Numbered from the stretch's first letter, positions 45,509-54,297 are shown. The stretch: 64,000 nt of DNA from JAVJSU01 sp040219275 (GCA_040219275.1 JAVJSU010000007.1:186001-250000); one strand, 5' to 3'. Numbers and translations: made by a program. Notes: generated from the sequence alone by a model not told the origin.

Positions 45509-46351
45509 ATGCCAACGCAGTTTTTGACGGTGGACGGGGGGAAGCTCGCTTATAGTGAGCATGGGACGGCGGACGGTGAGGCGATTTTTTTTATACATGG
45601 CTGGATGGAGAGTCGGCTAAATTGGAAGACGACGCTGACGTTTCTGGAAGCGGACTATCGCTGTATCGCGGTGGACTTACTGGGATTCGGGCAGAGCGAG
45701 AAACCGGCGGATGGGGATTATAGCATCGCGGCACAGGGAGAGCGTATCGTGGCGTTGGCGGATGCGCTTGGGATTGATAAATTCCGAGTGATCGGGCATA
45801 GCATGGGCGGGACGATTGCGCTGTATATTGCGGCGGTGATAGCGCCGGAACGGGTGGTGCAGGTGGTCAGTTTGGCGGGCGTGGTGAGTGGCAGATTGCA
45901 CCCGCTGACTTTGCAGACAGGCGTTCGATTGGCGCGTTTGCCCCTGTCGATTTTGACCGGCATTATCAAAGCGACTCGTGGGTTCCGGCATCAAAAGTGG
46001 TTGGCGCATCAGCAGTTTAAAGCCTCGTTTTATGACATCACATCTCTGCCTTTTGAGCTATGGCAGGATTGGCGCGATGCGACGTATCTGGATGGAATTG
46101 CGATTCCGATGAAACGGGCGGCGGAGGCGATCCTCTCGACGGATATTACGCCGATTTTGAAGGATATTAGATGTCCGGCGCTGGCGATTTTTGGCAGGCA
46201 CGATCATGTGGTTTTTCCGTCAGATGGGGAGTTGGTGGCGGAGCATGTGCCACAGGGTCGCTTGATTATGTATGAAGATTGCGGGCATTTTCCGAACTGG
46301 GAGAAGCGCACCGAGTATGAGGCGGATGTGATGGCGTTTTTGCGGGAGTAA
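45509..46351 (+). CDS. Alpha/beta hydrolase
   Basis: About 280 residues with the alpha/beta-hydrolase order: the oxyanion HG in FFIHGWMESR, the nucleophile in IGHSMGGTIAL, the acid in LAIFGRHDHVVF and the catalytic His in EDCGHFPNWEK. It is an esterase or lipase-like enzyme of unknown substrate. Two ATG codons are possible (45491 and 45509). The second has GGGAG upstream and matches the usual N-terminus better, so it is preferred. It stands alone, convergent with the DUF892 gene. Confidence 0.85.
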   Translation: MPTQFLTVDGGKLAYSEHGTADGEAIFFIHGWMESRLNWKTTLTFLEADYRCIAVDLLGFGQSEKPADGDYSIAAQGERIVALADALGIDKFRVIGHSMGGTIALYIAAVIAPERVVQVVSLAGVVSGRLHPLTLQTGVRLARLPLSILTGIIKATRGFRHQKWLAHQQFKASFYDITSLPFELWQDWRDATYLDGIAIPMKRAAEAILSTDITPILKDIRCPALAIFGRHDHVVFPSDGELVAEHVPQGRLIMYEDCGHFPNWEKRTEYEADVMAFLRE

Positions 46352-46424
46352 GATGAGACAAAAATGGGACATGCCGGAGCATATCCCATCGTAATTACTG
46401 TGTTGTTCGTCAGGTGCGGTGGGG

Positions 46425-46916
46425 CTAAGAGACAGCGTCTTTGTTCAGGTAGCCTTCTGCCAATTTATCCAGCGTGTTATCGGCATCGTATTCTTCGTCG
46501 AGAATTTCTTGAAGTACCTGCGCGGCTTCGTCCTCGCCGAGTGCAGTTGCCCATGCGCGCAAACTGCCGTAAGTGGCGATTTCGTAGTGCTCTACTTTTT
46601 GGGCGGCGGCGATGAGTCCGGCATCACAGGCGGCGGGGTCGCCATCTTTTTTCGCCATTTCTTCGCCTTCCTTAACGAGACCTTCCATCGCTTCACACTT
46701 TTTATTGCCGGGGTTCACGTCCATGTTCTGTAACAGGGTATGGACGCGTTCCAATTGGCGGTGTGTGAGATCAAGATGGCTCTGGAATGCTTCTTGCAAC
46801 TTGGGATCTGAAGCGGATTTTACCATTTTCGGCAGGGCTTCGGTCAGTTGCTTTTCTGCACTATAGATGTCTTTTAATTGCTCGTGAAAGGTATCACGTA
46901 AGTTGTTTAAATCCAT
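46425..46916 (-). CDS. DUF892 ferritin-like protein (YciE-type)
   Basis: The 163 residues are a four-helix ferritin-like domain: RDTFHEQLKDIYSAEKQLTEALPKM, LDLTHRQLERV, AQKVEHYEIATYGSLRAWA and LDEEYDADNTLDKLAE, with Glu and His residues placed to bind a di-iron centre. YciE-type proteins are linked to general stress in other bacteria. It begins after an AGGAG-like site on the minus strand (the GGAGTAGGAAA stretch). Confidence 0.88.
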   Translation of the reverse strand: MDLNNLRDTFHEQLKDIYSAEKQLTEALPKMVKSASDPKLQEAFQSHLDLTHRQLERVHTLLQNMDVNPGNKKCEAMEGLVKEGEEMAKKDGDPAACDAGLIAAAQKVEHYEIATYGSLRAWATALGEDEAAQVLQEILDEEYDADNTLDKLAEGYLNKDAVS

Positions 46917-47159
46917 TTTCCTACTCCTTTATGTTAGGTATGTCTCTAGTTTAGAGGGTTCTTGGCGGAGATAGATGCACCACCTGTTCCAATTTATGAT
47001 GGGTATTATGGGGGATGGGGCGTAGGATGACTGTCGAATTAACCATCAATTTAAAGCATGGAAAGCAAGCGTTTGAGGGAGAATAGAGCGGGATAGGGGG
47101 TCGAATTATGAGCAACTTTACCAATTTTGGAAATGGAGTATCGCAATTGGGAATAAGTG

Positions 47160-47168
47160 TGTTATGAT
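47160..47168 (+). promoter_or_regulatory. extended -10 element (TGTTATGAT) before cspA
   Basis: The nine-base element is shared with two other genes. It implies a leader of about 235 bases. Confidence 0.4.
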
Positions 47169-47212
47169 GTTAGTGCGATGTGGATAATTTGGATAATTTA
47201 ATCCAAAACACA

Positions 47213-47233
47213 TTGGTACAGTGGTTATGTACC
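47213..47233 (+). promoter_or_regulatory. hairpin in the cspA leader
   Basis: TGGTACA and TGTACCA arms with a 7-base loop lie in the inferred leader. Long structured leaders control cspA mRNA in other bacteria; a role here is inferred. Confidence 0.35.
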
Positions 47234-47407
47234 AGAACAACCTTAAGAAGAGAAGCAGAGCATTTGCACACCATTACCCCCTTTTGTGTGGTCTGTACGT
47301 GTAAATATCTTACGGACTCTCCAGAAGTACAGCAAAAAAACTCCTAAATTTTTGGGAATTGTATGTACAGGTTAACGCAAAACCCAAGTATTCAGGAGTG
47401 AATAACA

Positions 47408-47623
47408 ATGGCAGAACGTACAACCGGCACAGTAAAATGGTTCAACGCTGAAAAAGGCTTTGGTTTCATTGCCCAAGAAGGCGGAGAAGACCTTTTCGTG
47501 CACTATTCAGAAATTCAAACCTCTGGCTTCCGCTCACTTGAAGAAGGTGCGCGCGTCGAGTTTGAAATTACACAGGGCAAAAAGGGCAAGCAAGCTAGCG
47601 CGGTAACACTCGCAAGCAACTAA
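47408..47623 (+). CDS. cspA: Cold-shock protein
   Basis: The 71-residue OB-fold protein shows GTVKWFNAEKGFGFIAQEGG (RNP1-like), DLFVHYSEI (RNP2-like) and a C-terminal TQGKKGKQASAVTL. It binds single-stranded RNA or DNA as an RNA chaperone. The CAGGAG site lies 9 bases before the ATG. A strong terminator follows, so it is monocistronic. The long leader with a hairpin suggests cold regulation at the mRNA level. Confidence 0.95.
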   Translation: MAERTTGTVKWFNAEKGFGFIAQEGGEDLFVHYSEIQTSGFRSLEEGARVEFEITQGKKGKQASAVTLASN

Positions 47624-47654
47624 GCTCACCTTTGCGCTACTAGCGTAAACATTT

Positions 47655-47698
47655 AAAGAGGGGCAGATGCGGCAAATTGTCGGTATCTGCCCCTCTTT
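47655..47698 (+). terminator. Terminator of cspA
   Basis: AAAGAGGGGCAGAT pairs with ATCTGCCCCTCTTT over 14 bases, followed by T. Confidence 0.9.
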
Positions 47699-47704
47699 TG
47701 TTTT

Positions 47705-47756
47705 ACAGTTTTCAGTTAACAGTAGACAGTTATCAGTTGTCAGTATTTAGTTAAAA
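47705..47756. repeat. CAGTTTTCAGTTAACAG interspersed repeat
   Basis: Tandem CAGTT and AACAGT units just after the cspA terminator. Confidence 0.7.
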
Positions 47757-47855
47757 GCAAAAAGATCACTGCATGATTCTTTCTAAATGTTGACGAGCTA
47801 AAAATTTGACACGTTTATCGAAGTTTACGAATCACATAGTTAGAAACCGGGCTGA

Positions 47856-48074
47856 ATGATGACCATGCACGAGCATATAAGTGGGCTAAATAGAGTTTAT
47901 GGAATCTGGCATGTGAACGCCGATTTTCGGGTGACGTATGTGGCGCAAGGTTGGCTGGTCGTCTGGGATCATCGGGTAGCACCGCCGACACGCTACGATT
48001 GTAAATCTGATAACCATGCAGAGACGTGTGGCATGGCAGAAAGCAAGTTAAAAGAGTTGACCGCGAAGGGGTGA
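47856..48074 (+). CDS. Small hypothetical protein next to the DUF3892 gene
   Basis: This frame of up to 72 residues starts with two Met codons and has a strong Trp/Val content (GIWHVNADFRVTYVAQGWLVV) and a lysine-rich tail. I do not recognise it. Its stop lies two bases before the DUF3892 gene, so co-translation is plausible. The absence of a good ribosome site before it keeps confidence low. Confidence 0.45.
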   Translation: MMTMHEHISGLNRVYGIWHVNADFRVTYVAQGWLVVWDHRVAPPTRYDCKSDNHAETCGMAESKLKELTAKG

Positions 48075-48075
48075 T

Positions 48076-48333
48076 ATGACGGGGTCTGGCTTTCACATCA
48101 CATGCGCGAACAAACACCCTAACGGCACGATTGTGCGTGTGGGCGGGGACGGATGGACGCTGGATTTGCACGAGGCGATTTCTCAGCTTGATGGTCGTCG
48201 TATCCGTTTGACGATTCTGATTGGGAATGCCTATTTTGATATTGGCATCCGTGAGCATGATAACACGGCGTATCTGGTGCTTGAGCCGGACGGCAAGCCT
48301 TTGCATGAGGTGGATGGGCTGAACAGTTGTTGA
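48076..48333 (+). CDS. DUF3892-like protein
   Basis: The 85 residues contain the family opening FHITCANKHPNGTIVRVGGDGW, an HEAIS segment and a C-terminal LVLEPDGKPLHEVDGLNSC. These match the DUF3892 pattern loosely: I-T-C, HE-x-I and a late L-x-x-x-x-DG. The family has no known function. AAGGGG lies before the ATG at 48076. A terminator follows. Confidence 0.6.
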   Translation: MTGSGFHITCANKHPNGTIVRVGGDGWTLDLHEAISQLDGRRIRLTILIGNAYFDIGIREHDNTAYLVLEPDGKPLHEVDGLNSC

Positions 48334-48361
48334 TTTTTAGGGTGACTCATTTTTATAAAAG

Positions 48362-48391
48362 CGGGGATGTCGCAACACAATGACATCCCCG
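48362..48391 (+). terminator. Terminator of the DUF3892 gene
   Basis: CGGGGATGTC and GACATCCCCG arms, followed by TTTTTT. Confidence 0.9.
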
Positions 48392-48406
48392 TTTTTTATT
48401 TGGCGC

Positions 48407-48464
48407 TTAGTTACGGAGGGGTTTGTTGTTTTGGAGCATGTGCATGATGCGTTCGATGAAGGCG
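48407..48464 (-). pseudogene. fragment of the fadN 3' end
   Basis: The minus-strand frame reads AFIERIMHMLQNNKPLRN and then TAA. The end of the FadN-like gene at 50.35 kb reads ERIMYMLQNNKPLRN followed by TAA. About 51 bases match with three changes. Nine codons (LIMQEKTQE) present in the full gene are absent, between a short direct repeat. Upstream of the fragment there is an in-frame stop and no further similarity. Confidence 0.85.
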
Positions 48465-48488
48465 TATGGCGAGTGACGCTATTGACTA

Positions 48489-50174
48489 TCATTGTTGGTC
48501 GTGACGATAAAAAATTGGTAAGCCCCATTCTAAATCGACGATAGGACTATCCAGCACGTTACTTAAATCTACGCCGTTTATAAGGATTGGTGGATCGCCG
48601 GGTTCGTCGCGCATCCAATTATCGTAGAACCCAAACTCTAGTATGTAATCGTCCACTGCTATAACCGGTTGGTCATAGGTTAAGTCGTAATCGAGAGCAT
48701 TGACTAATGGGATGATATTGTCTAATCGATTCTCATAAGCGTGTGTACCTATTGCAAGTTGCCAATGATAGCTAACAACATAGCAGGCTTCTTCGCTACA
48801 TAATAGTCCTGCAATTTGGTTGTGTTTGTACCAGAAAAACTCGAAAGGAAAATCTCCAAAATAAACGTAGATGGGGCATGATTCTGACAATGGAGCCGTG
48901 CATTGTCTGTCACCCTTTCGATTAATGTCGGGAATATCTTCAGAATATTCAGTTTGAACGAAAATGATGTTGCGTTCATCTGGCGTAGCGATTGCATTTT
49001 CGTACACTTCATTTGATTCGATATCTAAAAGCAACGATACATCCGACAAATTGTAACGCACATAGCGACCAGAACGAGAAAGGTCAAGTAAGACGAGTTG
49101 CTCTTCCTGTGAAACGGCAAGTTGCGGTTCACCGCTTTCAAATATATCCCAAATCCATATCCCGTCTCCGTCCTGATAGGCAAATGTTGTGCTATCGGCA
49201 CTCCATACGATGTTCAGTTCATCAAGTGGTTGTGAAATGTTTGTCTGCGCGATAACCTGCATTGTCATACGCTGACCATAGCCGCCTCGTTCGTAATTGT
49301 CGAACATATAGATTGTGACCGCGTTTTCCTCACCAACAGCTACGAAATTACTATCGGGTGAAAATATTGCAGATTGTCCCGGTTGAGGTATCAACCATCC
49401 TCCATCAAATGTAATGTCCTCAAAAAATGGTTTTCTGGTGAGTTCAAGGTATTGAAAACCGACTTGTTCATCGTCAATACGAAATGCCAAATGACTTCCG
49501 TCGTTTGATATTGCCATCGGCGAAGTTTCCGGATCAAGAGGGCTGATGGAACGATCTGGATTGAGTTGATAACGTTGTCCGGATTCAGTTGTGATGTTGA
49601 GAAAGCGCATCAACGGATAGGCATTCGGTTCCGGCTGAATCGCAGTTTCTCTAGCACCGTAGTCCAGCAACAAACTCTCAAATTCTTGAACTAGGACACG
49701 TTGTAGTTGCCAGCCACTATGTTCGTTGCGTATATCATAATCATAATATTCAATCATGCCGTCTTGGACGAAGAAGTGTGGCGATCCTTGATATTGGGAA
49801 AAGATGTCTCTGTAGGTTCCATTCCCACTATTAGACAGAGCGAAGTAGCCTTGACTGCCAACAATCCAAGTTTGACCACCACCAGAATAGGTGCAAGATG
49901 TGTCGTAGTCACGTATAGCGGCAGTATATTCTAGTGCAGGTTCATACCGCATAACGGCAAGATACTCCCCATCTTCACCTTTATAGTATCGATTTACCTG
50001 CAAGATTGCGTTATATCCGCGCTCGTCGACTTCCAAGACTGTAGCGTATACGATCACATCATGGTCTTCAAAGTCTTGAATAAAAAACGGTGCACCCCCA
50101 CTACAGGCGGATGTGGGGGAAAATTGAAATAGGGAGCACAAGATAATTAGGCAAAATGCAACTGCAAGGCGCAT
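48489..50174 (-). CDS. Secreted protein with NTR-like start and beta-propeller body
   Basis: The protein has 561 residues. A signal peptide (AVAFCLIILCSLFQFSPTSA) is followed by a Cys-Ser-Gly start and a region up to residue 130 (YATVLEVDERG, VNRYYKGEDGEYLAV) that resembles netrin or TIMP-like folds. The rest has loose propeller repeats (SNDGSHLAFRIDD, FSPDSNFVAVGEENAVTIY, VWSADSTTFAYQDGDGIWIWD). GAGGAG lies six bases before the ATG at 50174. A longer open frame exists, but it starts before the signal peptide. The gene is bounded by two copies of the fadN end. Function unknown. Confidence 0.75.
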   Translation of the reverse strand: MRLAVAFCLIILCSLFQFSPTSACSGGAPFFIQDFEDHDVIVYATVLEVDERGYNAILQVNRYYKGEDGEYLAVMRYEPALEYTAAIRDYDTSCTYSGGGQTWIVGSQGYFALSNSGNGTYRDIFSQYQGSPHFFVQDGMIEYYDYDIRNEHSGWQLQRVLVQEFESLLLDYGARETAIQPEPNAYPLMRFLNITTESGQRYQLNPDRSISPLDPETSPMAISNDGSHLAFRIDDEQVGFQYLELTRKPFFEDITFDGGWLIPQPGQSAIFSPDSNFVAVGEENAVTIYMFDNYERGGYGQRMTMQVIAQTNISQPLDELNIVWSADSTTFAYQDGDGIWIWDIFESGEPQLAVSQEEQLVLLDLSRSGRYVRYNLSDVSLLLDIESNEVYENAIATPDERNIIFVQTEYSEDIPDINRKGDRQCTAPLSESCPIYVYFGDFPFEFFWYKHNQIAGLLCSEEACYVVSYHWQLAIGTHAYENRLDNIIPLVNALDYDLTYDQPVIAVDDYILEFGFYDNWMRDEPGDPPILINGVDLSNVLDSPIVDLEWGLPIFYRHDQQ

Positions 50175-50270
50175 GTGAGACTCCTCTTTAGCGTTATGCC
50201 TTGAGTCTAGCATCGTTGTGAATGGTAAGCAGGACGGTTTCCCGACGATTGGACGGCTTAACCTAAGAAA

Positions 50271-50310
50271 CCTCACCCCCGACCCCTCTCCAAAACTTGG
50301 AGAGGGGAGG
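50271..50310. repeat. CCTCACCCCCGACCCCTCTCC hairpin element
   Basis: CCCCTCTCCAA (50283-50293) pairs with TTGGAGAGGGG (50297-50307). It is placed just downstream of the FadN-like gene and could serve as a terminator. Confidence 0.7.
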
Positions 50311-50351
50311 TCTGCATATTATTTGCCGTTGGGGTGGGTGGAATTATCCGC

Positions 50352-52739
50352 TTAGTTACGCAGGGGTTTGTTGTTTTGAAGCATGTACATGATGCGTTCT
50401 TGCGTCTTTTCCTGCATGATGAGTTCGATGAATGCCTGACGCTCTAAATTCAGGAAGACCTGTTGATCGACGAATTGCGGTTCAGAGATGCCGCCACCCG
50501 TAAGGATATAGGCGACTTTCTTGGCGATTTGCGCGTCGTATTCGGAGGCGTATCCCCCTTCTTTGAAGCCTTCCACGCCGAGCATGAGCGCCGCGTAACG
50601 ATCACGCCCTGCCGCCCAGACTTTTTCCGGCGGGTGTTGTTCGTAGGTGGCTGTTTTGGCGAGCGCAACCGCTTTGGCTTCTCCGAGCAGATAGGAGCGA
50701 TTCATGACGATGACATCATCTTCGCTGAGGAAACCTTTGTCTCTGGCATCCATCGCGCTGGCGGTGACGGTGGCGGTGGCGATGGCGGTGAAGGCTTTCT
50801 GGAGCGGTTCGAGTGTATCCGCGCCGGCTTTTGCCACAGGATTGACTAAGCGGCGCACGAGTTCCTTGCATCCACCGCCCGCAGGCACAAGACCGACTCC
50901 GACTTCTACTAGACCCGCGTAAAGTTCGATGTGGGCGACGATAGTTGAGCCGGACATCATGAGTTCCGCGCCGCCACCGAGCGCCATGTTATGCACGGCA
51001 GTGATGACAGGTTTGACGGCATAACGCAGGGCTTGCGTCAGGTCTTGCAGTTCAACGAGCACTTTTTCGATGCCAGCTGTGCCACCCATGAGCATACTCG
51101 GATCGAGATTTGCGCCGATGGAGAAGCGTTCCGCATCGTTGCCGACGACGAGGGCTTTCCAGTCTGAACCAGCGAGTAATTCCAGCGCCTTGTGACCACT
51201 TTCGACCAATCCGGCGGTGATGCTGTTCTGCTTGGTGGCGAATTCCCACAGCAGAACGCCATCGCCCATATCGTAGATGTTGCCGTCGCCGTTGCTCCAG
51301 ACTTGCTTGCCGTCGGCTTGCAGGTCGGCGATGACGATTTCGAGCGGGTTACGTTCCAGCGCGACATAGGCTTTTTCTTGTGGGCTGTAGTAGCCGATGG
51401 TCTTGCCGTTGGCATCCTTCTGGTAGAAGGTTTCCTTGCCGGAGTTGACCATTTCTTTGACCCAATCGGCAACCGGATAACCGGCGGCTTCAAAGTCGGC
51501 GATGGTGTCTTTTACGCCGATGGCATCCCAGATTTCGAAGGGACCCATTTCGTGGCTGAAGCCCCATTTCTGGGCATTATCAACATTGACGATGGTCTCG
51601 GTTATTTCCGGTACGCGGTTGGAGGCATATGCCAGATAGAAGGCGTGGATGTTCCATAGGAATTTTCCGGCGCGATCATCTTCGTTAATCATCAGGCGGA
51701 TGCGCTCGCCTGTCGGTTGGACTTTGCGGTGTTTGGTGACGCTATCAAAGCGAACCTGTGTGGGCGGTTCGTAATCTTTGGTTTCCAGATTGAGCGCCCA
51801 GAGTTCTTTGCTCCCGCCTTCGCCACGCTTCATCTGGTAGAAGCCCTTGTCGGTTTTGCGCCCGAGCATGTTGTTATCTAGCATAAATTGTGAAAGCTCG
51901 GTTGCGCCGGGGTGGGCGAGGACTTCACGGGCGGGATCGTTTTCGATTGCGTCGTAGAGGTTACGCGCCACATGCACGGCAATATCAAAGCCGACGAGAT
52001 CGTTGAGGTTGAAGGTTGCGGTTTTGGGGCGACCAATCAACGGTCCGGTGAGGGCATCAACTTCTTCGACGGTGTAGCCGTTATCGAGCGCGTAATTCAT
52101 GGTCTGCATACCGGACATGGACATAAAACGGTTGCCGATGAAGTTCGGCTCGTCTTTACAGATGACCACACCTTTGCCGAGGCGCTTACTGCCGAATTCC
52201 TTCATGAAGGCGATGGCTTCGGGGTCGGTATTGCTGTGCGGGATGACTTCCAGCAGGCGCAAATAACGCGGCGGGTTGAAGAAGTGAGTCCCCATGAAGC
52301 GGCGGGTAAAGTCGTCGCCGAGACCTTCCGCGATGTTGTGAATGGGGATGCCGGAGGTATTGCTACTGATGATGGCATCCGGTTTGGCGATTTCGGCGAT
52401 TTTTGCCATCAGATTTTGTTTGATATCGAGCCGTTCCACCACGACTTCGATGATCCAGTCGGCATCGGCGATTTTATCCAGATCGTCCTCGATGTTCCCG
52501 ATGCTGATGTTTTCTAGCAGGGAGTCATTGAAGAGTTGGGGCGGGCGCATTTTCGTCAGGGTTTTGACGTTGCCCTCGACGATGGCGTTGCGTTTTTTGG
52601 CTGGATCGCCGGGGTTAGTGCCTTTGGCGGGAATGTCTAGCAGGAGGGTGGGGATGCCGATGCCTGCCAGCAGGGTAGCGATGCCGCCGCCCATTGTGCC
52701 GGAGCCAATCACCGCGGCTTTATGGATGTCGTAAGTCAT
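50352..52739 (-). CDS. fadN: 3-hydroxyacyl-CoA dehydrogenase/enoyl-CoA hydratase fusion, FadN-like
   Basis: The 795 residues begin with the NAD fold (AAVIGSGTMGGGIATLLA) and the 3-hydroxyacyl-CoA dehydrogenase domain with FMGTHFFNPP and the catalytic His/Glu context. The hydratase/isomerase domain follows in the second half (NMALGGGAELMMSG). This order, dehydrogenase first, is that of Bacillus FadN, opposite to E. coli FadB. It hydrates 2-enoyl-CoA and oxidises the product in beta-oxidation. It starts at the ATG at 52739. The acyl-CoA dehydrogenases at 60.2 and 62.5 kb could supply its substrate. Confidence 0.92.
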   Translation of the reverse strand: MTYDIHKAAVIGSGTMGGGIATLLAGIGIPTLLLDIPAKGTNPGDPAKKRNAIVEGNVKTLTKMRPPQLFNDSLLENISIGNIEDDLDKIADADWIIEVVVERLDIKQNLMAKIAEIAKPDAIISSNTSGIPIHNIAEGLGDDFTRRFMGTHFFNPPRYLRLLEVIPHSNTDPEAIAFMKEFGSKRLGKGVVICKDEPNFIGNRFMSMSGMQTMNYALDNGYTVEEVDALTGPLIGRPKTATFNLNDLVGFDIAVHVARNLYDAIENDPAREVLAHPGATELSQFMLDNNMLGRKTDKGFYQMKRGEGGSKELWALNLETKDYEPPTQVRFDSVTKHRKVQPTGERIRLMINEDDRAGKFLWNIHAFYLAYASNRVPEITETIVNVDNAQKWGFSHEMGPFEIWDAIGVKDTIADFEAAGYPVADWVKEMVNSGKETFYQKDANGKTIGYYSPQEKAYVALERNPLEIVIADLQADGKQVWSNGDGNIYDMGDGVLLWEFATKQNSITAGLVESGHKALELLAGSDWKALVVGNDAERFSIGANLDPSMLMGGTAGIEKVLVELQDLTQALRYAVKPVITAVHNMALGGGAELMMSGSTIVAHIELYAGLVEVGVGLVPAGGGCKELVRRLVNPVAKAGADTLEPLQKAFTAIATATVTASAMDARDKGFLSEDDVIVMNRSYLLGEAKAVALAKTATYEQHPPEKVWAAGRDRYAALMLGVEGFKEGGYASEYDAQIAKKVAYILTGGGISEPQFVDQQVFLNLERQAFIELIMQEKTQERIMYMLQNNKPLRN

Positions 52740-52900
52740 ATTTGACGACCTTTCTGTAATAATCTAAATAGCGGTTGAACTGTAATCGAATCTTGATTTG
52801 ATTTTACATGCAAATTGTACGGAGGGGGTAGGGCTACTTCAAACGCTGAGGGATTTCTAAGTTTGGAAGTAGGAATCTGGAAGTTTGAAGTTCAAAGATA

Positions 52901-52933
52901 GAACCGCTAAGACACGAAGGATACAAAGAAGGG
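52901..52933. repeat. AAGACACGAAGG/ACAAAGAAGG interspersed repeat
   Basis: A short purine-rich run of the CGCAAAG type lies between fadN and the SDR gene. Confidence 0.5.
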
Positions 52934-52996
52934 ATAAAGTTTTCCTTGATATTCGTCGTGGCTTAGTGGTCTGAAAATTGATCGTAATTTATTGCT

Positions 52997-53698
52997 TTAC
53001 CACTCGTGCTGTTCGCCGTTCCATTTGTAGAATTTGCCTGCATCGCTGGTGGTGAGTCCGTCAATGAGCGTGATTAAGCCGGAAACGGATTCTTCCGGCG
53101 TGAGGGAGGCATTCGGTCCGCCCATGTCGGTCTGCACCCAACCGGGATGGGTGGTGATGGCGGTGATGCCCATCGGCTTGAGGTCATAGCCGAGTAAGTT
53201 CGTGACCATGTTGAGGGCGGATTTGCTGGGCGCGTAGCCATAACTGCCGCCGTTTCTTTTCCAGTCAAAAGAGCCGACCTGACTGGAAACATTTACCACT
53301 CTGGGATTGTCCCCTGCTTTAAGTAAATCAATAAAGGCTTGCACGACCATCAAAGGGGCGACGGTGTTGACGTGCAACATGAACAGCATCCCCTGTGAGT
53401 CTAATGCGCCGAATTCTTGAAATTTGCCGGGCGGGTTTATGCCGGCGTTGTTGATGAGGACATCGAGCGAGTCGGTGTGTTCGCGGACGGATTGAGCGGC
53501 ATCAATGATGGTTGCGTCGTCGATGAGGTCGATTTGTACCGGAATGAGCGTGTCTGGATAGACGCTTTTCAAGGCGTTGAGTTCCGTTGCTTCGTCGGGT
53601 TTGCGGGCGGCGGCGAAGACGGTATCTCCATTGGCGAGATATTGGCGGACGAATTCTAAACCGATGCCACGATTTGCGCCGGTGATGAAGATTTTCAT
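52997..53698 (-). CDS. SDR family oxidoreductase
   Basis: The 233 residues have the classical short-chain dehydrogenase motifs: FITGANRGIGLEF (NAD(P) binding), VLINNAGINPPG, the Ser in VVNVSSQVG, and Y-x-x-x-K in YGYAPSKSALN. It reduces or oxidises an unknown carbonyl or alcohol. The chain is short and ends with KFYKWNGEQHEW, like carbonyl-reductase type SDR proteins. It is monocistronic. Confidence 0.9.
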   Translation of the reverse strand: MKIFITGANRGIGLEFVRQYLANGDTVFAAARKPDEATELNALKSVYPDTLIPVQIDLIDDATIIDAAQSVREHTDSLDVLINNAGINPPGKFQEFGALDSQGMLFMLHVNTVAPLMVVQAFIDLLKAGDNPRVVNVSSQVGSFDWKRNGGSYGYAPSKSALNMVTNLLGYDLKPMGITAITTHPGWVQTDMGGPNASLTPEESVSGLITLIDGLTTSDAGKFYKWNGEQHEW

Positions 53699-53766
53699 AA
53701 AGTTTCCTGTTCGTTGAATGATAAGTACATAGGTTAAAGACGCGAAGGATGGTGATTACCTTACGA

Positions 53767-54249
53767 TTATTGCTTGCTTGTGATGGATTTCGCCATATTG
53801 ACATAGGTGGGTTCGGGAAAGCCGTCATGCGTGCCGTAGTCGATAATTTCGTAGCCGAGGCTGGTGAATAATCGACGATTGGCTTCTAGCGCAAGACGCA
53901 CACCGAGTTTAACACGGGGAAAATTGTGCTGGCTGGCGTGAGATTCGACGGCGTTAATGAGCGCGTGGGCAATGCCTTTGCCTCGATACTCCGGTAGAAC
54001 GGCTAACCGTCCGAGGTAGAGATGATCTTCTTGTGGTTCGTAGAGCACACTGCCTGCGTCTTGATCTTTTATGCGGACGATGAATCCGCCGCCCTTGGTG
54101 AGTTTGGTTTGGATGGAGTCGGCGGTTTCTTTGAATACGCTGGAGGGTGGGACGAGCATTTCCTTATATTGGGCGAAGGCGCGGGTGATGATGGCGTAAA
54201 GGCGGGCGGAATCCGCGGGGGTGGCTGAAACGATGTTGATGATGGGCAT
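53767..54249 (-). CDS. GNAT family N-acetyltransferase
   Basis: The 160 residues include the acetyl-CoA binding motif LGRLAVLPEYRGKGIAHALI (R/Q-x-x-G-x-G/A) and a following VKLGVRLALEANRRLFTSLGYE. It should acetylate an unknown amine substrate. The ATG at 54249 has GAGGT four bases upstream, and the longer frame lacks homology before it. A GGGCGACCT element lies just upstream. Confidence 0.88.
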   Translation of the reverse strand: MPIINIVSATPADSARLYAIITRAFAQYKEMLVPPSSVFKETADSIQTKLTKGGGFIVRIKDQDAGSVLYEPQEDHLYLGRLAVLPEYRGKGIAHALINAVESHASQHNFPRVKLGVRLALEANRRLFTSLGYEIIDYGTHDGFPEPTYVNMAKSITSKQ

Positions 54250-54297
54250 GTGACCTCGAAAGCGTTTGATAAAATGTGGACGATCCACATATATGAA

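Larger units (their letters stand above)
46917..47407. other. 491-base region with a long cspA leader
   Basis: Nothing protein-like was seen. The right half should be the cspA leader: an extended -10 at 47160-47168, a TGGTACA/TGTACCA hairpin (47213-47233), and a T/A-rich stretch with short hairpins up to the ribosome site. Confidence 0.5.

Noticed and set aside
47815..48306. A 163-codon minus-strand frame opposite the DUF3892 pair
   Set aside because: The plus strand has better ribosome sites, the family-like motif and the terminator; the minus frame is rich in Arg, His and Thr without a domain.
51912..52517. A 201-codon open frame opposite fadN
   Set aside because: It is antisense to the dehydrogenase domain and shows no domain of its own.
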